Numbered from the stretch's first letter, positions 17,495 to 26,984 are shown. The stretch is 64,000 nt of DNA from Flavobacterium gelidilacus DSM 15343 (GCF_000422685.1 NZ_KE383904.1:196257-260256), one strand, 5' to 3'. Program-made: numbers and translations. Notes: a model not told the origin generated them from the sequence alone.

Positions 17495-18961
17495 GTGGAA
17501 ACTAACAAGAACTATTTCTTTCAAGCTTTTTTGTTGCTGATCATTTCAGCAGGAGCTTTTATTGCATTTAAAACAGTTTTACCAAAAAAATTATTAGAAC
17601 AAAGTAAACTAGAATCAAAAAATGTAGTCATTGATAGTTTGCTTTTAGATGCAATTGAAGAAGATACTAATGCTGAAAGCAATGAATTAGTAGATGAAAA
17701 GGATTCATTAATCAAGAAAGTAATTACTTTTAAAGCTAATCCAAAATCTGGTGTAAAATATGCTTCAGAAAAATTTGATAATTACAAAGGATATCAACAT
17801 GTAATTCCTTTTTACGAAAAATTACAACAATTAGAAGCTACAAAAACAGGAAGTGTTAGAATTGCTTATTTTGGAGATTCCATGAATGATGGCGATATGA
17901 TTGTGCAAGATATTCGAAAGCTTTTTCAGGATCAATTTGGTGGTCAAGGAGTTGGTTTTGTAAATATTACTTCCGAATCGGCAAGTTCAAGAGCTACAAT
18001 TAAGCATGAATTTTCAACAAATTGGAAAACACAATCTTATTTAAAAACTAAAAAGCCAATACGTTCTTTTGGAGTAAACGGACATGTCTTTTTTGCAAAT
18101 GATACTTTGCATACAACTTGGGTAAAGTTCAAAGCCAACAATTATAAGCATTTAACACAATTAAATAATCCAACGTTGTATTATGGAAATTCAACCAACA
18201 AAGAAGCAATGGTTTCTTATGTTATTGGAAAAGATACTATTTATAAGAAGCTGAATGGAGAAAGTCAATTGAACACTTTAAAATTAGCCGATAATTTAAA
18301 AAGTGTGAAAGTCAATTTCATTAACGCAGAAAATGTGCCAATTTATGGCTTCAATTTTGATGATGGAAAAGGAGTTCATGTAGATAATTTTTCTAATAGA
18401 GGAAATTCAGGATTGCCTATTTCAATTTTTAATGTTGGAATGATGCAAGCTTTTGATAGCAAATTAAATTATGATTTAGTAGTACTGCATTATGGTACAA
18501 ATGTGCTAAATTATGGTACTTATGATTACTCATGGTACGAAAAACGAATGACAAAAGTTGTGAATCATATTAAACAATGTTTTCCTGGAGTTGCCGTTTT
18601 AATTGTGTCAACAGCGGATAAATCAACTAAATATGATTTAGAAATGAAAACCGATTCGGCAGTTGTTCCTCTAGCTATGGCTCAAAAGAAATATGCCGTA
18701 AAATCTGAAGCTGGATTTGTAAATTTATATACATTAATGGGTGGCGATGGTTCTATGGTTCAATGGGTTGAAGGAGTTCCGTCAAAAGCCAATAAAGATT
18801 ATACACATTTTAATTACACAGGTTCAAAAGAAATAGCGCAATTGATTTATAATGAAATATTTAACGGCTATTCACTTTTTAAAACTCTAAATAAAGGATA
18901 TATTGTTCCCAAACGAAAAAATGACAGTGTTTACACCAAAATTGATAGTACAAATGAATAA
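17495..18961 (+). CDS. SGNH/GDSL-type hydrolase, membrane-anchored
   Basis: 488 residues starting at GTG. One N-terminal membrane helix (about 8-26) anchors a periplasmic SGNH-hydrolase fold. Block I is FGDSM with Ser129; the GTN oxyanion block appears as HYGTNVLNYG (about 331-340); the catalytic D-x-x-H is in KDYTHFNYTG near the C-terminus. Such proteins act as O-acetyl transferases or esterases on surface glycans, receiving acyl groups moved by an MBOAT partner. The next two genes are a second SGNH protein overlapping by 8 bp and an MBOAT, so this is the first gene of that module. Confidence 0.82.
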   Translation: METNKNYFFQAFLLLIISAGAFIAFKTVLPKKLLEQSKLESKNVVIDSLLLDAIEEDTNAESNELVDEKDSLIKKVITFKANPKSGVKYASEKFDNYKGYQHVIPFYEKLQQLEATKTGSVRIAYFGDSMNDGDMIVQDIRKLFQDQFGGQGVGFVNITSESASSRATIKHEFSTNWKTQSYLKTKKPIRSFGVNGHVFFANDTLHTTWVKFKANNYKHLTQLNNPTLYYGNSTNKEAMVSYVIGKDTIYKKLNGESQLNTLKLADNLKSVKVNFINAENVPIYGFNFDDGKGVHVDNFSNRGNSGLPISIFNVGMMQAFDSKLNYDLVVLHYGTNVLNYGTYDYSWYEKRMTKVVNHIKQCFPGVAVLIVSTADKSTKYDLEMKTDSAVVPLAMAQKKYAVKSEAGFVNLYTLMGGDGSMVQWVEGVPSKANKDYTHFNYTGSKEIAQLIYNEIFNGYSLFKTLNKGYIVPKRKNDSVYTKIDSTNE

Positions 18962-20483
18962 AGCCCTAATTTTTATTTTGGTGTTGACTTTTCAATTTTG
19001 TTTTTCGCAAGATGTGGATTCATTATACACCAAAGTTGACTCTATTCAAGTTGCAACTGATTCTGTTGTTTTTCCGGAATATTCAAATAGAATTATCAAC
19101 GATAAAGCTATAAGTAAATCGCTTTACGCTTTAGATGCTATTGAAAATAAACAATATAAAAAGTTACGCATTGTTCATATAGGAGATTCTCATATTCAGG
19201 CAGATATTATGACAGATTATATGAGACAAAATCTTCAAAAAAAATTTGGTAATGCAGGTTTAGGTTTTGCTTTTCCTTATAAAATGGCAAAAACGAATGG
19301 TTCTTATCTAGCTAAATTAACTTCAGATATTTCATTTGATTCTTATAGAAATATAAAAGCTATTGATACTTTACCCGTTGGATTGAGTGGAATTGCTATT
19401 TATACAGACAAAAAAGATTTTTCAATAGAGTTGAATGTAAAAGAAGACTATAAATTCAATTCGATAAGAATTATAACACCAAATAATCAAAATTCTTTTT
19501 TTGTAGCCAATACATTTGAAGTTAAAAACGAAATTATTCAAACAGAAGTTCCTAAAGAAATTCCAAAGAAAATTACAGGTTATACTACTAGAAAAATTAA
19601 TAAAACAATAAATCACAAAATTAAAAAAGGTGAAGTTTTATCAATTATTGCCAACAAATATGATGTAAGTGTTTCCGAAATTAAGAAAGCTAATCACTTA
19701 AAGTCGGATAACATTAATTATGGCAAAACATTAAAAATTCCAACAATAGTTACACAAAGAATTCCAATTGAAGAACCAGATACAAATGATATAGCTTCTG
19801 TTGAATATGAAATTGTGACTAAAGAAGTAGCTACTAAAAAATTCCTTCCTTTAAATCAAATTTCCTATCCAATGTCGCATGATTATTATAGTCAAACTGC
19901 CATGGATAAAATTTTTATCATTCCAAATTCTGATTATACTGCTTTTGCTTTAAACGGAATTATACTAGAAAACGACAAACCTGGAGTAATTTATAGTTCA
20001 ATTGGTGTTAATGGGGCAAAATGTTCAGATTTTAACAAATATGATATGTTTTTTCAGCAATTAACTGCTTTAGAACCTAATTTAATTGTCATTTCTTTTG
20101 GGACTAATGAGAGTTTTGACAAATTAGATAATGATGTATTTATTGAAAGGTTAAATCAATTAATTGATAATATTAGATTGTTTAATTATGAGGCTGAAAT
20201 TTTAGTTACAACACCACAACCTTCGCAATTTGGTAGAAAAAGTAAAAATTATTTAGTGGAACAATATTCTAAAAGCATCATTGACCAAGCTGAAATAAAG
20301 AATTATGCTGTTTGGGATATGTATAATGATTTAGGTGGTGCAAAAGACGTGAATACAAACTATAGAAATGGTTTAATTACTTCTGATAAAGTGCATTATA
20401 CTTACAAAGGCTACAAAAAACAAGCAGACGATTTTTATGAAGCGTTGATGCAAACTTATCAATTTTATAAATCAGCAAAATAA
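18954..20483 (+). CDS. SGNH hydrolase with internal LysM domain
   Basis: I start at the ATG at 18954 (overlapping the previous stop), which gives a clean signal peptide (residues 1-19, ending FSQ). The 509-residue protein has block I GDSHIQ (Ser79), then a long insertion with a LysM domain at about 221-263 (HKIKKGEVLSIIANKYDVSV...), then block III FGTNES (383-387) and the terminal DKVHYTYKGY with the catalytic His. LysM binds N-acetylglucosamine polymers, so the enzyme probably acts on or beside peptidoglycan. A LysM placed between the catalytic blocks is unusual. It lies 3 bp before the MBOAT gene. Confidence 0.85.
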   Translation: MNKALIFILVLTFQFCFSQDVDSLYTKVDSIQVATDSVVFPEYSNRIINDKAISKSLYALDAIENKQYKKLRIVHIGDSHIQADIMTDYMRQNLQKKFGNAGLGFAFPYKMAKTNGSYLAKLTSDISFDSYRNIKAIDTLPVGLSGIAIYTDKKDFSIELNVKEDYKFNSIRIITPNNQNSFFVANTFEVKNEIIQTEVPKEIPKKITGYTTRKINKTINHKIKKGEVLSIIANKYDVSVSEIKKANHLKSDNINYGKTLKIPTIVTQRIPIEEPDTNDIASVEYEIVTKEVATKKFLPLNQISYPMSHDYYSQTAMDKIFIIPNSDYTAFALNGIILENDKPGVIYSSIGVNGAKCSDFNKYDMFFQQLTALEPNLIVISFGTNESFDKLDNDVFIERLNQLIDNIRLFNYEAEILVTTPQPSQFGRKSKNYLVEQYSKSIIDQAEIKNYAVWDMYNDLGGAKDVNTNYRNGLITSDKVHYTYKGYKKQADDFYEALMQTYQFYKSAK

Positions 20484-20486
20484 TTC

Positions 20487-22001
20487 TTGAAAACAATTCA
20501 AAACATTAACGATTGGATTATTCAAAACATTGGCGTTTTGGATGCTGAAACTATTAATAGTTGGTTTATTTATAATCCAGAACGACCATTATTATTTAAT
20601 AGTGCCTTGTTTTTAGGATTTTTTATTGTTTTCTATCTTATCTACATTCTGACTAAGAAAACACATTATTTCAGAATCACTTATGTGGTTTTGTTTTCAT
20701 TGTTTTTTTATTATAAATGTAGTGGAATTTACTTTGGGTTATTGATATTTTCTTCTATTTTAGATTACTCTTTAGCTAAGTTAATTCATGAAGAGAAAAG
20801 CAAAGGCTATAGAAAATTTTATTTGATAGTCAGCCTTTTGGTAAATTTAGGATTGTTAGCCTATTTCAAATACACCAATTTTTTCATTGATAATATCAAT
20901 ACTATTTTAGATAGAAATTTTGCTTTTTATGATATTATTCTTCCTGTCGGAATTTCGTTTTATACCTTTCAAACACTAAGTTACACTATTGATGTTTATA
21001 GAAAAGAATTAGAGCCTACCAAAAGTTTTATTGACTTCTTGTTTTTCGTTTCCTTCTTTCCACAATTAGTGGCTGGACCAATTGTTAGAGCGAAAGATTT
21101 TATTCCACAGATTTATGAAAAATTAAGACTTTCTAAAGAAGATTTTAATAACGCTTTGTTCTTAATTATTGGTGGTTTATTGAAGAAAGCTGTTATTTCA
21201 GATTACATTTCCATCAATTTTGTAGATAGAGTTTTTGATGCACCAAACAGTTATTCAGCCTTTGAAAATTTAATGGCTTCTTATGGTTATGCTATTCAAA
21301 TTTATTGTGATTTCTCTGGATATTCAGATATTGCTATTGGTTTAGCTTTATTAATGGGATTTTGGTTGCCAGCCAATTTTAGAACTCCATATCAGTCAGG
21401 TTCTATAACAGAATTTTGGAGAAGATGGCACATTTCATTGTCAACTTGGTTGAGAGATTATTTATACATTTCATTAGGAGGAAATAGAAAAGGAAATTTT
21501 AGAACATATATTAACTTATTCTTGACTATGTTATTAGGAGGTTTATGGCATGGTGCAAATTGGAAATTTGTTTTTTGGGGAGTTTTACATGGAACTGCTT
21601 TAGTTGTAGAAAAATTCTTTAGTAAATTTATTAAATTACCTAAAAATTACTTTGTTCGTTTTATTCAAGTGGTTTTAACATTCCATTTTGTTGTTTTTGC
21701 TTGGTTGTTTTTTAGAGCCAAAGATTTTACAACAGCTTTTCAAATTGCAGAAAATATTAGTAATTTAACTTTTGATTTGAACAAATGGCAAACTATAATT
21801 TTAGGTTATAAAAATGTATTTATTCTTTTAGCCATAGGTTTTGTTTGGCACTTTTTACCAACGAAAGTTATTGATGGATTAAGAATAGCTTTCAACAAAA
21901 CACCATTACCTTTAAAAGCAGTTTTATTTGGATTAATCTTTTGGTTAATTTATGCTACTGCTTCTGCAGGACCACAACCCTTTATATATTTTCAGTTTTA
22001 A
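20487..22001 (+). CDS. MBOAT-family O-acyltransferase (AlgI/DltB-like)
   Basis: 504 residues with about eleven membrane helices and a TTG start 3 bp after the SGNH-LysM gene. MBOAT signatures are complete: LPVGISFYTFQTLSYTIDVYR (about 154-174), WRRWHISLSTWLRDYLYI, and the invariant His355 in GGLWHGANW. The protein moves acyl (usually acetyl) groups from the cytoplasm to the outside for transfer onto a surface polymer by an SGNH partner. With the two SGNH genes upstream it forms a self-contained glycan or peptidoglycan O-acylation module. It is closed by a bidirectional terminator. Confidence 0.92.
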   Translation: MKTIQNINDWIIQNIGVLDAETINSWFIYNPERPLLFNSALFLGFFIVFYLIYILTKKTHYFRITYVVLFSLFFYYKCSGIYFGLLIFSSILDYSLAKLIHEEKSKGYRKFYLIVSLLVNLGLLAYFKYTNFFIDNINTILDRNFAFYDIILPVGISFYTFQTLSYTIDVYRKELEPTKSFIDFLFFVSFFPQLVAGPIVRAKDFIPQIYEKLRLSKEDFNNALFLIIGGLLKKAVISDYISINFVDRVFDAPNSYSAFENLMASYGYAIQIYCDFSGYSDIAIGLALLMGFWLPANFRTPYQSGSITEFWRRWHISLSTWLRDYLYISLGGNRKGNFRTYINLFLTMLLGGLWHGANWKFVFWGVLHGTALVVEKFFSKFIKLPKNYFVRFIQVVLTFHFVVFAWLFFRAKDFTTAFQIAENISNLTFDLNKWQTIILGYKNVFILLAIGFVWHFLPTKVIDGLRIAFNKTPLPLKAVLFGLIFWLIYATASAGPQPFIYFQF

Positions 22002-22010
22002 AAATAAAAA

Positions 22011-22043
22011 AAATGGCAAGTATTTCACTTGCCATTTTTAATT
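22011..22043. terminator. Bidirectional terminator (MBOAT / peroxiredoxin)
   Basis: An 11-bp perfect stem (22011-22021 with 22027-22037), 5-nt loop, with an A-run on the left and a T-run on the right, lies between the convergent MBOAT and peroxiredoxin genes. Confidence 0.9.
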
Positions 22044-22057
22044 TTACATACTATGTA

Positions 22058-22765
22058 TTATTTTTTTAAAATGGTATTTAGCACTAAATCTTTGTCTAAT
22101 TTTTTGGTACAGAAGAACCAATCTTTACAATCTAAGTTTTCAGTATCTTCCATTCTGTCTTGAGCCACTCCACAAGAACCAGCTGTTGGAACTATTACTT
22201 CGTCACCTGGTTGCCAATCTGCTGGACAAGCAACTTGAAACGCATCAGCAGTCTGTAAAGCAAGTAAGGCTCTATATATTTCTTGAAAGTTTCTACCAAT
22301 ACTTAAAGGATAATATAAAATAGTTCTAATTATTCCTTTTGGATCTACAAAGAAAACCGCTCTAACTGCTTGTGTACTACTTTCACCAGGTTGAATCATA
22401 CCATATTTATTAGATACTTTCATAGAAATATCTTCAATTAAAGGAAATTTCACTTCTATGTTTTTCATTCCTTTATATTCAATTTTTTCTTTAATGGTTC
22501 TTAACCATGCAATGTGACTATATAATCCATCGATTGATAATCCTAATAATTCACAATTTGCATCATTAAATTGTTGTTCCATATTAGCAAATGTCATAAA
22601 CTCAGATGTACAAACAGGTGTAAAATCAGCTGGATGACTAAAGAAAATTACCCATTTTCCTTCATAATCTTTAGGGAAATTAATTGGTCCTTGTGTACTT
22701 ACAGCTGTAAATTCTGGAGCTTTATCTCCAATTCTCGGCATTACGTTTATTACTTGATCTTCCAT
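22058..22765 (-). CDS. Peroxiredoxin, Prx6/archaeal thioredoxin-peroxidase type
   Basis: Reduces hydrogen peroxide and organic peroxides. 235 residues, longer than AhpC. The peroxidatic Cys52 sits in HPADFTPVCTSEF, and two further Cys in NLDCKDWFFCTKK near 217-223 (C-x5-C) match the extra C-terminal cysteines of archaeal-type Prx6 enzymes. The Arg and Trp of the WLRTI and WQPGDEV segments are present. It is monocistronic; a possible minus-strand -7 box GAAATTTG is at 22806-22799. Cytoplasmic. Confidence 0.93.
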   Translation of the reverse strand: MEDQVINVMPRIGDKAPEFTAVSTQGPINFPKDYEGKWVIFFSHPADFTPVCTSEFMTFANMEQQFNDANCELLGLSIDGLYSHIAWLRTIKEKIEYKGMKNIEVKFPLIEDISMKVSNKYGMIQPGESSTQAVRAVFFVDPKGIIRTILYYPLSIGRNFQEIYRALLALQTADAFQVACPADWQPGDEVIVPTAGSCGVAQDRMEDTENLDCKDWFFCTKKLDKDLVLNTILKK

Positions 22766-23077
22766 AATTATATGTTTTTTGTGTTATTATTTCTGATACA
22801 AATTTCCTATAATATAAAATGTAAATATGTTACGCATGTGCTTGTGTATTGATTTTATTTATCGTATAATTAATCGTAATAGTATTTAGTTATAGCTAAA
22901 TAGTATTTCCTTATTTAAACCGATTATCGGTGTTTTTATTCGTTTAAAATCTTTTTTAAAATGATATTGTATTGACAATCAGATATTAACATTTATTGGA
23001 TAAAATAGGTTAATAAAAAATTATTGAAAAAAAGTATTGTACAAAAAAAAATAATACTTTTGAAAAAAAATAAATGT
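22766..23077. other. 312-bp AT-rich intergenic region
   Basis: This is the only gene-free stretch above 300 bp. It holds the divergent promoters of the peroxiredoxin and of the membrane protein that follows (a clear TACTTTTG box at 23055-23062, 16 bp before the ATG). It also has a 13-bp perfect odd palindrome, ACCGAT-T-ATCGGT, near 22919-22931 of unknown role. I see no RNA gene, repeat or ORF that I can support. Confidence 0.6.
23055..23062 (+). promoter_or_regulatory. -7 box before the four-helix membrane protein
   Basis: TACTTTTG matches TAnnTTTG. Its position argues that translation starts at the ATG at 23078 rather than at the in-frame TTG at 23024, which would lie upstream of the transcript start. 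Confidence 0.5.
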
Positions 23078-23875
23078 ATGAGTACAAATAAAAAAATCAC
23101 AAAAGTTAATAGTGAAAATAAACCAACTGGTAATTCTGACTATACTTTTGTTCCTACAGCGGAAAGTAAGTCTCAAGCCAATCAATTTAGAATGTTTGCT
23201 GTCTTATTATGGCTTGGCGCAATAGTGGCTCAAGTTTTTGCTATTAGAATGTTTCTAAAAGCTGTTAATACTGGAGAATCACCTATCAATGTTTGGGTAA
23301 TTGGACTTATTGTTTTAGATTTAATTCTTGTTTTTGCAGGTTCAATTTTATGGAAAAAATCAAACAGATTAGATCCTCCTTCAGAGAAGAACAAGTTTTT
23401 ATTCTATATGCAAAATCAATTAGGAGTAATTATGGCTTTTGTAGCTTTCTTACCTTTAATTATTTTTATTTTAACGAATAAAAAAGTTGATGGAAAAAGT
23501 AAAGCTATTTTAGGAAGTATAGCTGGAGTTGCTTTATTGATTGCAGGCATCGGTGGTTTTGAATCAAACATGGCTTCAGTGGAACAATACACAGAACAAA
23601 CAAGACAGGTTGAGGATTTAACTGGTGGTTCAAATAATGTGTTTTGGACAAAATCAGGAAAAAGTTATCATTTATATAACGATTGTGGATATATTAATGG
23701 TGACAGAACTACAGAAATCTTTGAAGGAACTGTTGCAAAAGCTCATGAAATGAAAAACATTACGGACTTATGTGATAGATGTGAAAACAGAGCTAAAAAA
23801 GCAAATGACGAAATTGTACAACCAGTTACAGAATCTGAAAATGCAGCGACACTTTCATTAGATTCGATACAATAA
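23078..23875 (+). CDS. Membrane protein with C-terminal Cys motif, unknown
   Basis: 265 residues. Four membrane helices (about 37-57, 67-90, 106-126, 136-155) are followed by a ~90-residue soluble tail. The tail contains FWTKSGKSYHLYNDCGYI...ITDLCDRCENRAKK, a pattern (Y-H-x4-C ... C-x2-C) seen in small Ada-like or zinc-binding tails of otherwise unrelated membrane proteins. Function unknown. I chose the ATG at 23078 because a -7 box lies 16 bp upstream. It stands alone and ends in a terminator facing the TonB receptor. Confidence 0.75.
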   Translation: MSTNKKITKVNSENKPTGNSDYTFVPTAESKSQANQFRMFAVLLWLGAIVAQVFAIRMFLKAVNTGESPINVWVIGLIVLDLILVFAGSILWKKSNRLDPPSEKNKFLFYMQNQLGVIMAFVAFLPLIIFILTNKKVDGKSKAILGSIAGVALLIAGIGGFESNMASVEQYTEQTRQVEDLTGGSNNVFWTKSGKSYHLYNDCGYINGDRTTEIFEGTVAKAHEMKNITDLCDRCENRAKKANDEIVQPVTESENAATLSLDSIQ

Positions 23876-23892
23876 TTCATATTTTAATATAT

Positions 23893-23927
23893 AAAAAAAG
23901 GGATAACGTATAAGTTATCCCTTTTTT
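23893..23927. terminator. Bidirectional terminator
   Basis: A GGATAAC / GTTATCC stem extended by A/T pairs to about 14 bp (6-nt loop) with flanking A-run and T-run serves both the membrane-protein gene and the convergent TonB-receptor gene. Confidence 0.9.
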
Positions 23928-23949
23928 ATTTGTAATAGTTTTAGAGTTA

Positions 23950-25944
23950 TTAAAAACCATAATTTACATTCAAAAACACATTTCTACCCATTCTTGGGAT
24001 TGTATTCCAATCGGCAAAAGTTGAATATTCGCTATCTAAGATGTTTTCAACTCCGGCTTTAAGGTTTAATTTGTTTTGATTTAAATCAAAAGTATAATTT
24101 GAAGCAAAGTTAAGAATTGCATAATCTGGTTTTTTAATTTCTCCGTAAGTTGGAGCATAATTAGTATGAATCAAATTTCCTTGAAGACCTATTTCAGAAG
24201 CAAATTTTCTTTTCTTGAATTGAAATTTAGAATTATAAGCTAATGGACTAATGAAAGGTAAGTTTTCATCATCACTTCCTTTTCCGTAGCTATATGTAAA
24301 TTGATTTACCCATTTTAAATCATTAGTAAAATAAGTTTCAAAATCTAACACTGATTTTATTAACGTAGCGTAGTCTAAAGCACTGTAAATCTTAACACCA
24401 CTTGCTCCAATTGTCATAGGTAAAATAGAAGCGTCTGGCGTTCCAATTATGTAATTTGAAATATGAAAATAAGAAGTAGTCAAAGAAGTTTTAAATTTTG
24501 AAGGCTTGTAACTAATAGCAAAAGAGCCTTCAACTGATTGTTCGTTTTTTAAATCAGGATTCCCAACATAATCATATCTATCAAAACTATTGAATAAATA
24601 AAATCCATAAGCTTCAGAAATTGATGGAGCTCTTTCTCCATAAGCTAATCCGAAATTAAAACCAAAGTTTCCTTTTTTCCAATTGTAATTTGAAGCTAAA
24701 CTTTTAAGCATTCTACTTTTATCAGCTTCCATATCTGGGTAAAAAATCTGTAAACTTTCTAATCCGAAGGTACTTTTAATTTCATTAAAGTGATTTCCCA
24801 AACTTGCTGATACTTTTAAGTTTGAATTAGGATTGAAAACATACGTATTATCTAAATAAATTCCGTTATAAAACGTAACAACATCAGGCCAAGTCAACAT
24901 AAACATTATATTTTCATTTGGATCACTTGGATACATAGTCATTTCAGCTTTTGAAAGATTATAAAACGAATTGAAAGCAGCTAAAAACGAATTTTTTTTA
25001 ACTTTCCCATTCAAGTTTAAATACATTCCGTAAGTATCACTCCAACCAGGCATGTCCATGTGAATAGCAACGTTTGGTCGTTTTGTATCATCCATAGTGT
25101 GAGTTATCGTATTGTAATATACTTTAGTTTCAAATTTACTTACAATTGAATTTAAAGGTAAATACTCAAATTTTAAAGATGTAATTAAAGCTTCAGCCAA
25201 AGAAACATCCATAGGTAGAGCAGGATAACCAACATCTGTAGCTTTATCATAAATAACTGCTCCTTCAATATATTTATTTTTGTTAAACAAATAACCAGCC
25301 GTACTTGACATGTTTAGCTTTCTAAATTGCGAAAATGAAACTTCATTGTTATTGCCTGCTTTGTAATTTTCGGCATCTCTAAACATGATGTTGTTGTCAA
25401 TAAAAAACGAATTACCTACATAATTTAAAGCTGCACCAATAATTTTTTGTTGGTTGTTAAACTCATAACCCGAGTTGATATAACCGTTAATTCCTTTTTT
25501 AGCGAATGTACTTTTACTTCTTTTTAAATCTAAAGAACCACCAATTGTTGGACCGTGGCAACTTCCACTTTGACCAGAAGAAATTTCAGCTTCAGAAAGA
25601 TTTGAAACCTCTACATAAGAAGTAATGGGATCCATTTTGTCTGTACAAGCGCCAAAAATTCGCATTCCATCAATTGTGATTACAGTTCGTTCTGTACTCA
25701 TATTATTGATGTTTGGTTCCCAAGCATAACCACCTCTTTTTATCATTTCAACGGTTCCTGCTTGTTGTAGGTATTCGTCAATTGTAGCTAATGGTTTAAA
25801 TTGTTTTTGTTCTAATTGTGCTTGTTTACCAATGAGGATAACTTCTTTTAAATTAATTTTTTTTAAAGTGTCAACTTCGATATCTTGGGCAAAAAGAGAA
25901 GTCATGCTAAAAAATAAAATAGCGATGAAATATAAATTTTTCAT
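23950..25944 (-). CDS. TonB-dependent copper receptor, NosA/OprC-like (receptor 1)
   Basis: 664 residues: signal peptide (1-19), a plug domain from about residue 25 to 150, and a 22-strand-type barrel ending in the aromatic C-terminus VFLNVNYGF. It carries CxxxM at Cys100/Met104 (GACTDKMDP) and HxM at His282/Met284 (THTMDD), the four copper ligands known from Pseudomonas OprC; NosA of P. stutzeri is the relative that feeds nitrous oxide reductase. Extra Met/His-rich stretches (AIHMDMPGW, MTMYPSDP, NIMFML) fit copper handling. It follows the Met/His-rich lipoprotein and the CNGKCHLKK peptide genes on the same strand, back-to-back with nos. Copper specificity is inferred from motifs. Confidence 0.85.
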   Translation of the reverse strand: MKNLYFIAILFFSMTSLFAQDIEVDTLKKINLKEVILIGKQAQLEQKQFKPLATIDEYLQQAGTVEMIKRGGYAWEPNINNMSTERTVITIDGMRIFGACTDKMDPITSYVEVSNLSEAEISSGQSGSCHGPTIGGSLDLKRSKSTFAKKGINGYINSGYEFNNQQKIIGAALNYVGNSFFIDNNIMFRDAENYKAGNNNEVSFSQFRKLNMSSTAGYLFNKNKYIEGAVIYDKATDVGYPALPMDVSLAEALITSLKFEYLPLNSIVSKFETKVYYNTITHTMDDTKRPNVAIHMDMPGWSDTYGMYLNLNGKVKKNSFLAAFNSFYNLSKAEMTMYPSDPNENIMFMLTWPDVVTFYNGIYLDNTYVFNPNSNLKVSASLGNHFNEIKSTFGLESLQIFYPDMEADKSRMLKSLASNYNWKKGNFGFNFGLAYGERAPSISEAYGFYLFNSFDRYDYVGNPDLKNEQSVEGSFAISYKPSKFKTSLTTSYFHISNYIIGTPDASILPMTIGASGVKIYSALDYATLIKSVLDFETYFTNDLKWVNQFTYSYGKGSDDENLPFISPLAYNSKFQFKKRKFASEIGLQGNLIHTNYAPTYGEIKKPDYAILNFASNYTFDLNQNKLNLKAGVENILDSEYSTFADWNTIPRMGRNVFLNVNYGF

Positions 25945-26003
25945 TTTTTTGATATAAAGATTTTCTATGAAATAAAAATCAATTATTGTAAGATTTGAAA
26001 AAA

Positions 26004-26040
26004 TTAAAAAGGTTAAAAAGTTGTTTTTTAACCTTTTTAA
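26004..26040 (-). terminator. Terminator or attenuator between lipoprotein and receptor 1
   Basis: A 16-bp stem (26004-26019 with 26025-26040) rich in A-T around a GGTT/AACC core lies just after the lipoprotein stop and 60 bp before the receptor start. It could lower receptor expression relative to the lipoprotein. Confidence 0.6.
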
Positions 26041-26050
26041 AGATGTATTA

Positions 26051-26896
26051 TTAGAACTCTAGTTCTAAATAAATACTACTTGCTGTAGTAGTTTCAGTAA
26101 TTGTTTCTCCTTTTAAAACTTCGTCTATATTGTTTAATAATTGAAGGTTGATTTTCCAATAACCCGTCATGGTTAAAGATAGTTTTCCTCTATATAATTT
26201 ATCAGCAGATTGTGTTAAATCTACATTGTTTGGAGAACCATGATTTCCCATACTTGGCATTCTTGGGTCGATTTTGATTTTAAAATTATCAACTACAGGA
26301 AAACTCATCATACTTTCCATTTTGTATAACCCAAATGTAACATCATTAGTAGCAACTTTAGGAGTAGTAGGTTCAATCATAGCTATAACGTATCTTACAT
26401 TATCAGAACCCGTAAAAGAAGTTACTCTTTGTTTTGCAGAAGCAGGAACATTTACTACAGCAGTTGCAGTATATGCAACATCAGCAATTGTATAATCTAC
26501 TTGTAAATCCCAGTATTCAGTATCATTTTGAGCCATTTGAAAAACGATATATCCATTGTATAATGTTTCTTTTGAAGCTATTTTTGCAATTTCAGATTTT
26601 GGACAAGAATGCATCATCATAGCCATGTGCATTACTGGCGTCCATGTAATAGTTGCGTTTTTTTCGTATTCGTTTGTAGTTTTATTTTTGATACGTAATG
26701 AAATACCATTAAAACCTTGTTCTAAAGTTCCGGTAGAACTATATAATTCGATAACATGTGTATCGTTAGCAATTTCTTGAACTTTGTTTAATCCATCAAG
26801 TTCTGTAACAATTTGTTCTATCGTAGTATCATCATCAGAAGAGCAAGAAAGCATTGTTCCTAATAAGAATAGGAAAGTATATTTTAAAATTTTCAT
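26051..26896 (-). CDS. Met/His-rich lipoprotein with two YtkA-like halves
   Basis: 281 residues with lipobox Cys18 (TMLSC-SS). The body splits into two similar ~115-residue immunoglobulin-like halves. The first contains TWTPVMHMAMMMHSCPKSEI, the second IDPRMPSMGNHGSPNNVDL; both place a Met/His cluster after a beta-strand, as in YtkA/FixH-like and PCuAC-like copper-binding domains. The likely role is a cell-surface or periplasmic copper-binding partner of the downstream TonB receptor. It sits between the CNGKCHLKK peptide gene and receptor 1, all on the minus strand. Confidence 0.7.
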   Translation of the reverse strand: MKILKYTFLFLLGTMLSCSSDDDTTIEQIVTELDGLNKVQEIANDTHVIELYSSTGTLEQGFNGISLRIKNKTTNEYEKNATITWTPVMHMAMMMHSCPKSEIAKIASKETLYNGYIVFQMAQNDTEYWDLQVDYTIADVAYTATAVVNVPASAKQRVTSFTGSDNVRYVIAMIEPTTPKVATNDVTFGLYKMESMMSFPVVDNFKIKIDPRMPSMGNHGSPNNVDLTQSADKLYRGKLSLTMTGYWKINLQLLNNIDEVLKGETITETTTASSIYLELEF

Positions 26897-26984
26897 TTTG
26901 GTTTAATTTATTTTAGACATAAGTTGAATGTGTTGGCTATAGAATAACCAATGATTTGATAGAAATATCAATAAAAGAGGATGT

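Noticed and set aside
22799-22842. Possible Crp/Fnr-type dyad and GAAATTTG box before the peroxiredoxin gene
   Set aside because: The box is in the right place, but the sequence at the expected dyad position (GTTAC-N4-GTGCT) matches neither site class in both arms.
22571-22852. Plus-strand frame over the peroxiredoxin start and its promoter
   Set aside because: Composition is that of a reverse-strand shadow; no RBS-like leader and no recognisable protein features.
26930-26955. Imperfect inverted repeat TTGGCTAT / ATAACCAA
   Set aside because: Short, with mismatches, no T-run and no promoter in register; no support for a regulatory role.
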